Positions 26,236-35,202 of a stretch of 64,000 nucleotides of DNA are shown in pieces. The stretch is from an uncultured Acetatifactor sp. (GTDB lineage Bacteria > Bacillota > Clostridia > Lachnospirales > Lachnospiraceae). The notes under the pieces were generated by a model that saw only the letters and a program-made list of their open reading frames with translations, had not been told where the DNA came from and ran no database searches. A program made the translations under genes and the position numbers. Positions within the stretch are counted from its first letter, which is position 1. Each line of letters opens with the position of its first letter. The stretch spans positions 51,036 to 115,035 of the forward strand of contig CAJUTJ010000065.1 of NCBI GenBank assembly GCA_910589655.1, in the 5' to 3' direction.

Positions 26236-27909
26236 ATGCAGTTGAACGGTTCTGAAATTGTTGTGGAATGTCTGAAAGAACAGGGAGTGGACACCGTATT
26301 CGGCTATCCGGGCGGCTCCATTCTGAACATATATGATGCGCTTTATAAACACAGCAGTGAAATTCGTCATATATTAACCAGCCATGAACAAGGGGCTGCC
26401 CATGCGGCGGACGGATATGCCCGTGCCACCGGCAGAGTAGGGGTTTGTATGGCTACCAGCGGTCCCGGCGCCACTAACTTGGTGACCGGTATTGCCACCG
26501 CGTATATGGATTCCGTACCTATGGTTGCGATAACCGCCAACGTAACGCTCCCGATGCTGGGGAAAGACAGCTTTCAGGAGGTGGACATTGCCGGAGTGGC
26601 AATGCCTATTACAAAACATAGTTTCATTGTTAAAAATGTGCAGGAACTGGCGGGGATATTGAGAAAGGCATTTGAAATTGCCCGGACGGGACGTCCCGGT
26701 CCCGTGCTGGTGGATATCACCAAGGATGTGACGGCGGCCGTTTGTGAGTATACGCCCTGTGAGATTAAGAAAACGGAGAATATCAGCGTTTCTTCTCCGG
26801 AGGATTTCGCAAAGGTGGAAGAATATATCAGAGAGTCGGAGAAACCTTTTATCTATCTTGGCGGCGGCGCAATTTTGTCGGATGCCTGTGACGAAGTGGC
26901 AAAGTTTGCGGAACTTATTGACTCACCAGTCTGTGATACGCTGATGGGCAAAGGAGGTTTTGACGGAAACAGTGACCGCTACACGGGTATGATCGGTATG
27001 CATGGCACTAAGGCATCCAATCTCGGAGTCAGTCAGTGTGATCTGCTGATTGCTCTGGGGGCGAGATTTTCCGACCGTGTGATCGGAAATCCCAAAAAGT
27101 TTGCCGAGAATGCCAAGATTGTGCACATTGACATTGATCCTGCGGAAATCAATAAAAATATCCGCGTGGATGCCGGCATAATCGGGGACTTGAAACAGAT
27201 TCTGAAGATCTTAAACGGACGTCTGAGCCGACAGGATCACAGTGGCTGGATGAAGAAGATCGGGGAGCTGAAGGAAAAGTTTCCCTTAAAGTATGACGAT
27301 TCACAGCTTTCCTGCCCCTATGTCATCGAGACCATCGACAGAGTGACAAAGGGGGAAGCGTTGATTACTACCGATGTGGGACAGCATCAAATGTGGGCGG
27401 CGCAATACTATCACTATACCAAACCCCGCACCTTTCTTTCTTCAGGAGGCCTCGGTACTATGGGGTACGGATTGGGGGCTTGTATCGGCGCGCAGGTAGG
27501 GCAGCCGGATAAGATATGTATTAATATCGCAGGTGACGGCTGCTTCCGAATGAATATGAATGAGCTTGCCACGGCAAGCAGATACAATATCCCTGTGATT
27601 CAGGTGATTATCAATAATCATGTGCTGGGTATGGTTCGTCAATGGCAGACTTTGTTTTACGGAAAACGTTATTCTCAGACCGTTCTCAACGATAAAGTTG
27701 ATTTCTGTAAGGTGGCAGAAGGACTAGGCTGTACCGCTATCCGTGTGACGAAGAAGGAAGAGGTGGAGCCTGCTGTCAGAAAAGCGATCGATTTGAAAGC
27801 GCCGGTGGTAATTGAGTGCGTCATACCCGAAGACGACAAAGTATTTCCCATGGTTCCCGCAGGAGCGCCCATCGCCGAAGTGTTCGACGGGGATGATTTA
27901 AAGGAATAG
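26236..27909 (+). CDS. ilvB: acetolactate synthase, catalytic subunit
   Basis: A 557-residue ThDP-dependent enzyme that condenses pyruvate with pyruvate or 2-oxobutyrate, the first common step to valine, leucine and isoleucine. Catalytic Glu51 lies in TSHEQGAAHAADGYARA. The FAD/structural motif MIGMHGTKASN and the ThDP motif GDGCFRMNMNELATASRYNIPVIQ followed by INN are present. A strong AGGAGGACA site precedes the ATG. No small regulatory subunit gene (ilvN) lies next to it in this window, so the subunit would have to be encoded elsewhere. Confidence 0.94.
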   Translation: MQLNGSEIVVECLKEQGVDTVFGYPGGSILNIYDALYKHSSEIRHILTSHEQGAAHAADGYARATGRVGVCMATSGPGATNLVTGIATAYMDSVPMVAITANVTLPMLGKDSFQEVDIAGVAMPITKHSFIVKNVQELAGILRKAFEIARTGRPGPVLVDITKDVTAAVCEYTPCEIKKTENISVSSPEDFAKVEEYIRESEKPFIYLGGGAILSDACDEVAKFAELIDSPVCDTLMGKGGFDGNSDRYTGMIGMHGTKASNLGVSQCDLLIALGARFSDRVIGNPKKFAENAKIVHIDIDPAEINKNIRVDAGIIGDLKQILKILNGRLSRQDHSGWMKKIGELKEKFPLKYDDSQLSCPYVIETIDRVTKGEALITTDVGQHQMWAAQYYHYTKPRTFLSSGGLGTMGYGLGACIGAQVGQPDKICINIAGDGCFRMNMNELATASRYNIPVIQVIINNHVLGMVRQWQTLFYGKRYSQTVLNDKVDFCKVAEGLGCTAIRVTKKEEVEPAVRKAIDLKAPVVIECVIPEDDKVFPMVPAGAPIAEVFDGDDLKE

Positions 27910-27953
27910 GAGCAATTATCAAAAATCAGCATATTAATAAAATAACAGGGGAA

Positions 27954-28003
27954 AATCCCGTTTTCGGAATAGGGAACGGGATTATCTGCCCGCTCGAACG
28001 GGC
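27954..28003 (+). terminator. paired hairpins after ilvB
   Basis: AATCCCGTT (27954-27962) pairs with AACGGGATT (27975-27983), followed at once by GCCCG/CGGGC (27988-28003). There is no long U-run. They lie between ilvB and the L,D-transpeptidase gene. Confidence 0.45.
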
Positions 28004-28062
28004 GGAAGTATTATTTCGGAACAGAACTTCCGGATATTGTGTAAAAGAGGGGTGTCTCGAAA

Positions 28063-29454
28063 TTGCGTCGTTTTTTGGTAAGATTTCTATTGGTTGGATT
28101 TTTTTTGGCTGTAGCGTCTTTTTTTCTTCTGGCACTTTATTATCGGAATAATTTTCCGGTAAATACGTGGATAAACGGTGTGTATTGTACGGGAAAATCT
28201 GTGGAAGAGGTAAATCAGGAGCTTTCTGCCGGAGCGGAGGCTCCTGTCATCCGTATTTTGGATGAAGAGGGGAACACATACCTTATTGATACTGCCGAGA
28301 CCGGATACACGGCTGATTACTCGGAACCTTTGGAGGACTTTATCCATCGGCAGAATCCTTTGCTGTGGGTGCAGAATATGATGCTGCAGAAAAGTCATGT
28401 ATTGTTTCCGAAGTTTCGTCTTGATGAAGAGAAGCTTCGGCAGATGCTGAACGGGCTGGAGCCTGTACGGCAGGAACAGGGCAAGGAGACAGATGTAACC
28501 ATCCGTTTTTCCGATACGGAGGGCTGGGTACTGGATAACGGATTGGATCACAGGCTCAATGTGGATCTACTTTATGAGCGTGTTATGGAAAGCGTGGCTG
28601 ATAACAGTTTTGAAGTGAAGCTGGAACAGTCAGGCTGTATTTATGATGTAGATCCTACGGCATTGCAGTTAAAATTACTTTCTCTCTGGGATAAGATTGA
28701 TGATTTTCAACAATGCGGCATTGTCTATGACATGGGAGATCAGATGATACCCTTAAAGGGAAGGATTTCGGCGGGATTCTTGGAAGTGGATTCGTCAGGT
28801 CTGCCCCTTTTGGACGAAGAAGGGGAGGTTGTGGTTGATTCGGAGCGGATCAAAGAATTTGTAAGCGGGCTGGCGGAAGAGTATGACACATTCGGAAAAG
28901 AAATCAGCTTCCAAAGCACCAGAGGAGACGTCGTTCAGGTGCCCGGTAACGGCACCTACGGAACCACGATAGATCAGGAGGCCGAGCTTGCTTATTTGAC
29001 AGAGGCGTTGGAGAAGAATTTGGACGAGGAGCATATTCCGGCATATGTCAGACAGGGATTGGTACGCGGAAGGAATGATATCGGAGATACTTATATTGAA
29101 ATAGATATGACCGAACAGAAGATGTATTATTATGCGGACGGTGAACTGGTTATCGAGACGGATGTGGTGACCGGAAATACGGGAAGGAGAATGGGAACAC
29201 CTGCGGGAGTAAATTATGTCTATAATAAACAGCGCAACAGAGTGCTGCGGGGAGAGGGTTATGCTTCTCCCGTAAAATACTGGGTGCCTGTAAAAGGAGC
29301 CATCGGAATCCATGATGCTAACTGGCGCTCGGAATTCGGCGGTGAAATTTATAAGACCAACGGTTCCCACGGCTGTATCAATACTCCCACGGAGATTATG
29401 TCACAACTGTATGATGCGGTGGAAATCGGCACGCCGGTTATTATGTTCTATTAA
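28063..29454 (+). CDS. L,D-transpeptidase (YkuD) with PG-binding-like repeats
   Basis: A 463-residue membrane-anchored protein with an N-terminal helix (FLVRFLLVGFFLAVASFFLLALYY), a long extracytoplasmic region like the PG_binding_4 repeats that accompany clostridial transpeptidases, and a C-terminal YkuD domain. The catalytic block is IGIHDANW plus SHGCINTP, with the nucleophile Cys and its His. It forms 3-3 crosslinks in peptidoglycan or anchors proteins. The start is a TTG at 28063 with GAGGGG upstream; no ATG precedes the membrane helix. Confidence 0.93.
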   Translation: MRRFLVRFLLVGFFLAVASFFLLALYYRNNFPVNTWINGVYCTGKSVEEVNQELSAGAEAPVIRILDEEGNTYLIDTAETGYTADYSEPLEDFIHRQNPLLWVQNMMLQKSHVLFPKFRLDEEKLRQMLNGLEPVRQEQGKETDVTIRFSDTEGWVLDNGLDHRLNVDLLYERVMESVADNSFEVKLEQSGCIYDVDPTALQLKLLSLWDKIDDFQQCGIVYDMGDQMIPLKGRISAGFLEVDSSGLPLLDEEGEVVVDSERIKEFVSGLAEEYDTFGKEISFQSTRGDVVQVPGNGTYGTTIDQEAELAYLTEALEKNLDEEHIPAYVRQGLVRGRNDIGDTYIEIDMTEQKMYYYADGELVIETDVVTGNTGRRMGTPAGVNYVYNKQRNRVLRGEGYASPVKYWVPVKGAIGIHDANWRSEFGGEIYKTNGSHGCINTPTEIMSQLYDAVEIGTPVIMFY

Positions 29455-29529
29455 GGCGATGTCCCGCATCGTCTTCCGAACTAAGACCTGCGTCCCGAGA
29501 AGTGTGACGCCTGCCCCGTGGAAGGCACT

Positions 29530-29575
29530 TTCAATCATCCGGCCATGCCGACGCAGCCGATACAAACAATGAATA
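29530..29575. repeat. solo tail of the multi-hairpin repeat
   Basis: ATGCCGACGCAGCCGATACAAACAATGAATAA is split here: the core CCGACGCAGCCGATACAAAC is close to the ends at 2294-2315, 33715-33740 (reversed) and 37749-37775. The rest of the 29455-29640 gap holds no ORF. Confidence 0.5.
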
Positions 29576-29688
29576 AATCAGGCCATTCACATTTGCTGTA
29601 AAAGAAAGGGAATTAGACCCAAAACACAAACAAAATCAAATAAATGTCTGTGTATAACGTACATATTGAAAAAAGTTTAACAATGTAG

Positions 29689-29717
29689 TTGACTAAAGTA
29701 AACGAAGAGATTATTCT
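29689..29717 (+). promoter_or_regulatory. promoter of serC-serA
   Basis: TTGACT at 29689-29694, a 17-base spacer, and TATTCT at 29712-29717. The leader to serC is about 50 bases. Confidence 0.6.
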
Positions 29718-29776
29718 ATACCTATGTTCTGAAACAATTTTCATAGTATATACATAAGGTTGAGGAGGATTATGAA

Positions 29777-30862
29777 ATGTCTAGAGTGTACAATTTTTCC
29801 GCAGGTCCTGCAGTGCTTCCGGAAGAAGTCTTGAAAGAAGCTGCCGAAGAAATGTTGGATTACAAGGGAATCGGCATGTCTGTTATGGAAATGAGCCATC
29901 GTTCCAAGGCTTATGACACCATTATCAAAGAGGCGGAAGCCGACTTGAGAGAGCTGATGGACATTCCCGACCATTATAAGGTGCTGTTTCTTCAGGGTGG
30001 TGCGAGCCAGCAGTTTGCCATGATTCCCATGAACTTAATGAAAAATAAGGTTGCGGACTATATTGTCACCGGCCAATGGGCTAAGAAAGCTTATCAGGAG
30101 GCTTGCATATACGGCAAAGCTAATAAAATTGCATCTTCCGAGGATGAAACTTTTTCCTATATTCCCGATTGCTCCGATCTGCCTGTCAGTGAGGATGCGG
30201 ATTATGTTTATATCTGCGAAAATAATACAATTTACGGCACGAAGTTTAAGACATTGCCCAATACGAAAGGGAAGACGCTGGTAGCAGACGTATCCAGTTG
30301 TTTCCTTTCCGAGCCTGTGGATGTGACAAAGTATGGTGTAATCTACGGCGGTGTACAGAAGAATATCGGACCTGCCGGTGTGGTGATTGTGATTATCCGT
30401 GAGGATTTGATTACCGAGGATGTGCTTCCCGGCACACCTACCATGCTGAAATACAAGATTCATGCCGACAATGACTCTCTGTATAATACTCCTCCCGCAT
30501 ACGGTATCTATATCTGCGGTAAGGTATTTAAATGGTTGAAGAAAAAGGGCGGTCTGACTGCCATGAAGGAATACAACGAGAAAAAAGCAAAGATCCTCTA
30601 TGATTTTCTGGATCAGAGCAAGCTGTTTAAGGGGACTGTCCGCAAGGAAGACCGTTCTCTGATGAATGTTCCTTTTGTGACCGGTGACGCGGAACTGGAT
30701 GCCAAATTTGTAAAAGAGGCGAAGGAGGCCGGCTTGGAAAATTTGAAAGGTCACAGATCCGTGGGCGGTATGCGCGCCAGCATTTACAATGCTATGCCTA
30801 TTGAAGGTGTGGAGAAACTGGTGGAGTTTATGAAGAAATTCGAGGCAGAGAATTTAAAATAA
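29777..30862 (+). CDS. serC: phosphoserine aminotransferase
   Basis: A 361-residue PLP enzyme that converts 3-phosphohydroxypyruvate to phosphoserine. It has the class V aminotransferase start YNFSAGPAVLPEEVL, EMSHRSKAY, LQGGASQQF and the PLP-lysine motif GGVQKNIGPAG. The phosphate-binding C-terminal block GHRSVGGMRASIYNAM is present. A very strong TTGAGGAGGATT site precedes the ATG. serA follows 127 bp downstream with no terminator between them. Confidence 0.97.
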   Translation: MSRVYNFSAGPAVLPEEVLKEAAEEMLDYKGIGMSVMEMSHRSKAYDTIIKEAEADLRELMDIPDHYKVLFLQGGASQQFAMIPMNLMKNKVADYIVTGQWAKKAYQEACIYGKANKIASSEDETFSYIPDCSDLPVSEDADYVYICENNTIYGTKFKTLPNTKGKTLVADVSSCFLSEPVDVTKYGVIYGGVQKNIGPAGVVIVIIREDLITEDVLPGTPTMLKYKIHADNDSLYNTPPAYGIYICGKVFKWLKKKGGLTAMKEYNEKKAKILYDFLDQSKLFKGTVRKEDRSLMNVPFVTGDAELDAKFVKEAKEAGLENLKGHRSVGGMRASIYNAMPIEGVEKLVEFMKKFEAENLK

Positions 30863-30989
30863 GAAAGCCTTATATACCGCGAAGCAGGGCGCCCGGATGG
30901 CGGGAATGAATTTTCAAACACGCCCGGCCGATGAGGAGCCGGAATCGAAAAGAGACGGTAAAAAGAAAGAATCAAATAAGGAGAACACA

Positions 30990-32153
30990 ATGTATAAGAT
31001 AAATTGCTTAAATCCTATTTCTAAGATAGGTTTGGACAGCCTGACGTCCGACTATGTCTTGACCGACAAGGCAGAAGAGGCGGAAGGCATACTGGTGAGA
31101 AGCGCCGCAATGCATGATATGGAACTGCCCGACAAACTTCTGGCTGTGGCGAGAGCCGGAGCGGGTACTAATAATATTCCTTTGGATAAATGCGCAGAAA
31201 AGGGTATCGTTGTATTTAATACTCCCGGCGCCAACGCTAACGGCGTAAAAGAGCTTGTTCTGGCGGGTATGCTGCTTGCTTCCCGCGATATCGTAGGCGG
31301 TATCGAGTGGGTTAAGGGTTCTGCTTCCGACGAAAATATTGCCAAGGCTGCCGAGAAAGAGAAAAAGAAATTTGCAGGCACCGAAATTGAAGGGAAAAAG
31401 CTGGGTGTAATCGGATTAGGTGCTATCGGCGCTAAAGTTGCCAATGCGGCGGTCAGTCTCGGCATGGAAGTTTATGGTTACGATCCTTACTTATCCGTCA
31501 CAGCTGCGTGGAGCCTGAGCAGTGCGGTGAAGCACGTGATCAATGTGGAGGATATCTATACCCAATGTGATTTTATTACCATTCATGTTCCTTTGCTCGA
31601 TTCTACGAAGAACACCATAGATGAGAAGGCAGTTTCGCAGATGAAGGACGGCGTTGTGATCCTGAATTTTGCCAGAGATCTTCTTGCGGATGAAAAGGCG
31701 GTTCTGGAGGGGATAAAAAGCGGTAAAGTGAGCCGGTACGTATCTGATTTCCCCAATCCCGTTACGGCAGGACAGCCCGGTTGTATCGTGATTCCCCACC
31801 TTGGCGCGAGCACGGAAGAGGCGGAGGACAACTGCGCAAAGATGGCCGTTCAGGAGCTGATGGATTATCTGGAGAACGGAAACATTAAAAACAGCGTGAA
31901 TTATCCCGCATGTGATATGGGTGTCTGCACTAAGGCAGGCCGTGTGGCTATTTTCCATAAAAATATTGCCAATATGATTACCAAGTTCACCGCCGAATTT
32001 GGTGAAAAGGGCATCAATATCAGCGATATGATGAATAAATCCAGAGGAGAGGTGGCTTACACCATGATGGATGTGGAAGCAGCTCCCACTGCCGATATTA
32101 TAGAGGCTCTGGAAAAGATTGACGGTGTATTCCGGGCAAGGATTGTGAAATAA
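30990..32153 (+). CDS. serA: D-3-phosphoglycerate dehydrogenase, ACT-domain type
   Basis: A 387-residue NAD-dependent enzyme for the first step of serine synthesis. The Rossmann motif is VIGLGAIGAKVANAAVSLG. The substrate Arg lies in NFARDLL, and the catalytic His in IPHLGASTEEAEDN. The C-terminal ~75 residues form an ACT domain (VAIFHKNIANMITKF, GINISDMMNKSRGEVAYTMMDVE), which usually gives serine feedback control. The start at 30990 has ATAAGGAGAACACA upstream. No serB-type phosphatase gene is seen nearby. Confidence 0.96.
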   Translation: MYKINCLNPISKIGLDSLTSDYVLTDKAEEAEGILVRSAAMHDMELPDKLLAVARAGAGTNNIPLDKCAEKGIVVFNTPGANANGVKELVLAGMLLASRDIVGGIEWVKGSASDENIAKAAEKEKKKFAGTEIEGKKLGVIGLGAIGAKVANAAVSLGMEVYGYDPYLSVTAAWSLSSAVKHVINVEDIYTQCDFITIHVPLLDSTKNTIDEKAVSQMKDGVVILNFARDLLADEKAVLEGIKSGKVSRYVSDFPNPVTAGQPGCIVIPHLGASTEEAEDNCAKMAVQELMDYLENGNIKNSVNYPACDMGVCTKAGRVAIFHKNIANMITKFTAEFGEKGINISDMMNKSRGEVAYTMMDVEAAPTADIIEALEKIDGVFRARIVK

Positions 32154-32575
32154 AGCGTTCTAAATTCCATGCTTTAGTACGGCATTGCATTAATTTTGAA
32201 GTAATAGGTGCCTGAATTTTGTGTCAGAACAAGGCGGAGGAAGGAGGCAATGCGGTGGCATTGTTGACTGACGACAACGGGGTACCGGCGCAAAAGGCAG
32301 GTGCATATTACCTAATTGTTAATAAAATGCTGTGCTAGTGCTCCATCCGGCCGGAAATTGAACCTTGGAGCAGCCTGTTTCGCGCCATTGCGTCGTTAAA
32401 ATTTCTAGCTGGATGGAGCATTAGTAATACAGCGAATATTAATTAACTATGAAGCGGTAAGCGGTAAGAGGTCTGTAGAGTGTTACAGACCTCTTTTGCA
32501 AACAGAGAATTAATCCTTCCATGGCATGCCGTAAAATTGGTTACGTGCAAGGGACGGTGCAGAAACGGAGTTAAG
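32154..32575. other. gap after serA with a 90-bp inverted-repeat element
   Basis: No gene is supported here. It marks the left edge of the repeat-rich accessory block. It contains the element at 32335-32424 and otherwise unassigned sequence. Confidence 0.4.
32335..32424. repeat. 90-bp element with inverted ends
   Basis: CTAGTGCTCCATCC at the left and GGATGGAGCATTAG at the right are inverted repeats with one mismatch over 14 bases. The interior is non-coding. No target duplication is evident. Confidence 0.5.
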
Positions 32576-33604
32576 ATGAACATAGAGGAGATAAAAGAAA
32601 AGCTGAAAACGGACGAGTATAACTTCCTAAGAGAAGATAAAAATTTAGGCGGCAACATCATTCTCTTAACTCTTGGAGGAAGCCATGCTTACGGAATGGA
32701 TAAGGAAGGATCGGATTTGGACGTAAGAGGCATTGCTTTAAACCCGAAAGAGGATGTTTTATTGGGCACGGATTTTGAGCAGATAGTAAACGCAGATACC
32801 GACACAACGATATACTCGTTTAACAAAATGATACAGCTGCTTACGTCTAACAACCCTAATACAGTGGAAATTTTAGGCTGTAATCCGATGCATTATTTCT
32901 ATTTGTCCGACATTGGCAGAGAACTTCTTGACAATAGAAAAATATTTCTTTCAAAAATCTGTATCCATACATTTGGCGGATATGCTTCCAGCCAGCTCCG
33001 CAGAATGGAAAATAAAGCTGCAAGGCTGGTAGGCCAGACACAAAATGAAGCATATATTTTAAAAAGCATCAATAATGCAAAATATGATTTCAAGAACCGA
33101 TATTACCCTTATGATGACAGCCGGATAAACTTATATATTGATAAGGCAGTCCAAGAAGGATATGACAGTGAGATTTTCATGGATGTATGTTTGGAACATT
33201 ATCCGCTGCGGGATTGGACCGGAATGTGGAATGAAATGAAGGCCATTGTCAGCAGCTATAATAAAATCGGGAAGAGAAATGAAAAGGCCATCAGCCATGA
33301 TAAGCTGGGAAAGCATATGGCACATTTGATCCGCTTGTATATGATGTGCATTGACATTCTTGAAAAAGAAGAAATCATCACATACAGGACGGAAGAGCAC
33401 GAACTGCTTATGAGTATCCGCAACGGCGAATATCTGGATGAGAATAGACAGCCGACTTCTGCGTTTTATGATTTATTGGACGAATATGAGAAGAGGTTTG
33501 ACAATGCCAAGAAAAATACCTCCCTTCCCGACCTGCCGGACTATAAGAGAATCAACGAATTCAAAATGTATGTAAATGAGAGAATTGTAAAGTGTGAAGT
33601 GTGA
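32576..33604 (+). CDS. RlaP-like nucleotidyltransferase
   Basis: A 342-residue protein with a polymerase-beta-type nucleotidyltransferase motif, LTLGGSHAYGMDKEGSDLD followed by VRG (GS...SDLD, residues ~30-50). The C-terminal part is helical, as in the RlaP/YcgL family sometimes linked to RNA-repair ligases. It would transfer a nucleotide to RNA, protein or a small molecule; the substrate is unknown. The ATG at 32576 follows ACGGAG. Its last codons and stop overlap the first bases of multi-hairpin repeat copy 2, so the repeat has supplied the C-terminus CEV. Confidence 0.75.
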   Translation: MNIEEIKEKLKTDEYNFLREDKNLGGNIILLTLGGSHAYGMDKEGSDLDVRGIALNPKEDVLLGTDFEQIVNADTDTTIYSFNKMIQLLTSNNPNTVEILGCNPMHYFYLSDIGRELLDNRKIFLSKICIHTFGGYASSQLRRMENKAARLVGQTQNEAYILKSINNAKYDFKNRYYPYDDSRINLYIDKAVQEGYDSEIFMDVCLEHYPLRDWTGMWNEMKAIVSSYNKIGKRNEKAISHDKLGKHMAHLIRLYMMCIDILEKEEIITYRTEEHELLMSIRNGEYLDENRQPTSAFYDLLDEYEKRFDNAKKNTSLPDLPDYKRINEFKMYVNERIVKCEV

Positions 33605-33740
33605 AGGAAATCACTAAGCTCGATAAGACCTCGCTAAGTGATTTCACGCTCTGCGGAGCAGAGCTTCTTCACACGTAAGAATCGCTTGCACGATTCTTAC
33701 GGATTTGCACCGATTCATTGATTGTTTGTGCCGACTGCGT
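33599..33740 (+). repeat. multi-hairpin repeat, copy 2
   Basis: GTGTGAAGG, hairpin 1 (AAATCACTAAG/CTAAGTGATTT), hairpin 2 (GCTCTGCGGAGCAGAGC), then CTTCTTCACAC. A third hairpin, CGTAAGAATCG/CGATTCTTACG, is unlike the one in the array at 37751. The copy ends TTGCACCGATTCATTGATTG followed by TTTGTGCCGAC. Hairpins 1 and 2 match copy 1 almost base for base. Confidence 0.82.
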
Positions 33741-33763
33741 TGCTTTCAACTGAAAAATATTTG

Positions 33764-34267
33764 ATGGATATTGTACTGACAGCTTTAACGGAAAAGCATA
33801 ATGTATCAATGGGGGATATTGTCTTTTTTTCTAATGATGAAATTATAATTGACGTATCCAAGCCGGATCAGGACAGCCGGTTACAAATTGCAAATCAAAT
33901 CGAAAACAGCATGGGAGACATGCCCGTCCCGCTGAAACTGGAATTATATACGCTCCATAAGCTAGCAGGATCCGATGGGTATTATAAACAATTCGTAAAC
34001 GAAAAAGGCGGCAATGAGATAGAACTTAAGTGTTTGGATAATTATGCCTTTTGCCTTAAGGAAACTTTTAGGGCAAGAGATTACGGAGAGTGATAGAGTA
34101 TTTTATCATGAAGGGCTATTGGCCAAATTCATCGAAGTTCCGGATATCAGAATCAATAAAAATTCTCCCTTTTCGGAATTGTGCAAAGAGATATAAGGAA
34201 TGAAGTGGAGGCTGCCGAACAGCAGGTGCAGCTTATGGATGTAAAAATGAGCCGGAATCAAATATAA
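33764..34267 (+). pseudogene. decayed gene fragment, family not recognised
   Basis: An open frame from 33764 (MDIVLTALTEK) to the stop at 34093 has no ribosome site, and its 5' side runs straight into the hairpin repeat. Protein-like sequence then continues in the next frame (34044-34196: LLGQEITESDRVFYHEGLL, AKFIEVPDIRINK) and returns to the first frame (to 34267: NEVEAAEQQVQLMDVKMS). This pattern suits a gene truncated at its 5' end and broken by two compensating frameshifts. The alternative is one intact 109-residue protein ending at 34093. I do not recognise it. Confidence 0.4.
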
Positions 34268-34283
34268 TAAATCCGACAAATGC

Positions 34284-34319
34284 AAAAGGACATTTTCGTT
34301 TTTGAGAATGTCCTTTTTG
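34284..34319 (+). terminator. intrinsic terminator
   Basis: AAAAGGACATT pairs with AATGTCCTTTT and runs into a U-tract. It separates the decayed gene from the regulator promoter. Confidence 0.82.
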
Positions 34320-34360
34320 CGTAAAGAAAATTAGAAAGCTAAGTCATAGAAGGCAGAAAT

Positions 34361-34390
34361 TTCACGCTCAAAATGGAGTAGTTCGCACCC
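34361..34390 (+). promoter_or_regulatory. LytTR-type direct repeat upstream of the regulator gene
   Basis: Two half-sites, TTCACGCTC (34361) and TTCGCACCC (34382), start exactly 21 bases apart, about two helical turns. This is the geometry used by LytTR regulators such as AgrA. A TATAAT at 34421-34426 lies 31 bases downstream. The whole block matches 36656-36685 closely. Confidence 0.65.
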
Positions 34391-34479
34391 TTGCAATTAG
34401 CAATAAGGAGCAAATGACGATATAATAAAAAGCAATTGAATTTTATATTTTTCAGGTTATGAAAGGAAGGCGGGATATT

Positions 34480-35202
34480 ATGAGGATTGCAGTTTGTGAT
34501 GATGACCGGGCAATCCGGGAAGAACTTTCCCGGCTGATACAAAAGCAGGTGTCGGAAGTGGATATTGTGGGGTATCCTTCGGGAGAAGAATTGATAAATG
34601 CGAAAGGAAACTTTGACATTTATTTCCTCGATATTGAAATGGGTAAAGTGTCCGGCATGGATATAGCAAGGCGCATTAGGGAACGGGAAGAAAACGGCAG
34701 GCAAAGGAGCATTATTATTTTTGTGACAGGGTATCGGGAATATATGGAAGCGGCTTTTGATGTAAATGCTTTCCATTATTTAGTAAAGCCCATTGACGCA
34801 GAAAAGTTTTCAGAGGTTTTCAGTCGGGCATGGAAAGAAGTGTCTGTTTCCTGTGAACAGACAAAAAAATATATCATGGTAAAAAGTTCAGGAATGCAGC
34901 AGAAATTATTTTTAAAAGATATTTACTATATAGAAAGTGGCAATAAGAAAGTTATTTTCCATACAACGAAAGGGATACTGGAAGTTTACGGGAAAATGGA
35001 AGAATTGGAAAACGGGTTAGGGAACACTTTTTACCGATGCCATAGGTGCTATCTTGTAAACATGGAAAAAATCTCTGCTTACAGTGCGGATAACATACAG
35101 ATCATAAACGGGGATAGCCTGCTTCTTGCAAGGAAGAAATATTCTGATTTCATCAAAACTTATATGCGGTACGTAAAAAATGGAGGAATTGTCAATGTCT
35201 GA
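34480..35202 (+). CDS. LytTR response regulator, AgrA-like
   Basis: A 240-residue regulator. The receiver domain has CDDD at residues 6-9, phospho-acceptor Asp51 in YFLDIEMGK, Thr in FVTGY and Lys in LVKPI. The C-terminal LytTR DNA-binding domain is recognisable by FLKDIYYIESGNKKV, FYRCHRCYLVNMEKI and LLLARKKYSDF. It likely controls peptide-signalled or surface functions. The start at 34480 is preceded by AGGAAGGCGGG. It overlaps the kinase gene by 8 bases. The 21-bp-period direct repeat upstream suggests autoregulation. Confidence 0.92.
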   Translation: MRIAVCDDDRAIREELSRLIQKQVSEVDIVGYPSGEELINAKGNFDIYFLDIEMGKVSGMDIARRIREREENGRQRSIIIFVTGYREYMEAAFDVNAFHYLVKPIDAEKFSEVFSRAWKEVSVSCEQTKKYIMVKSSGMQQKLFLKDIYYIESGNKKVIFHTTKGILEVYGKMEELENGLGNTFYRCHRCYLVNMEKISAYSADNIQIINGDSLLLARKKYSDFIKTYMRYVKNGGIVNV

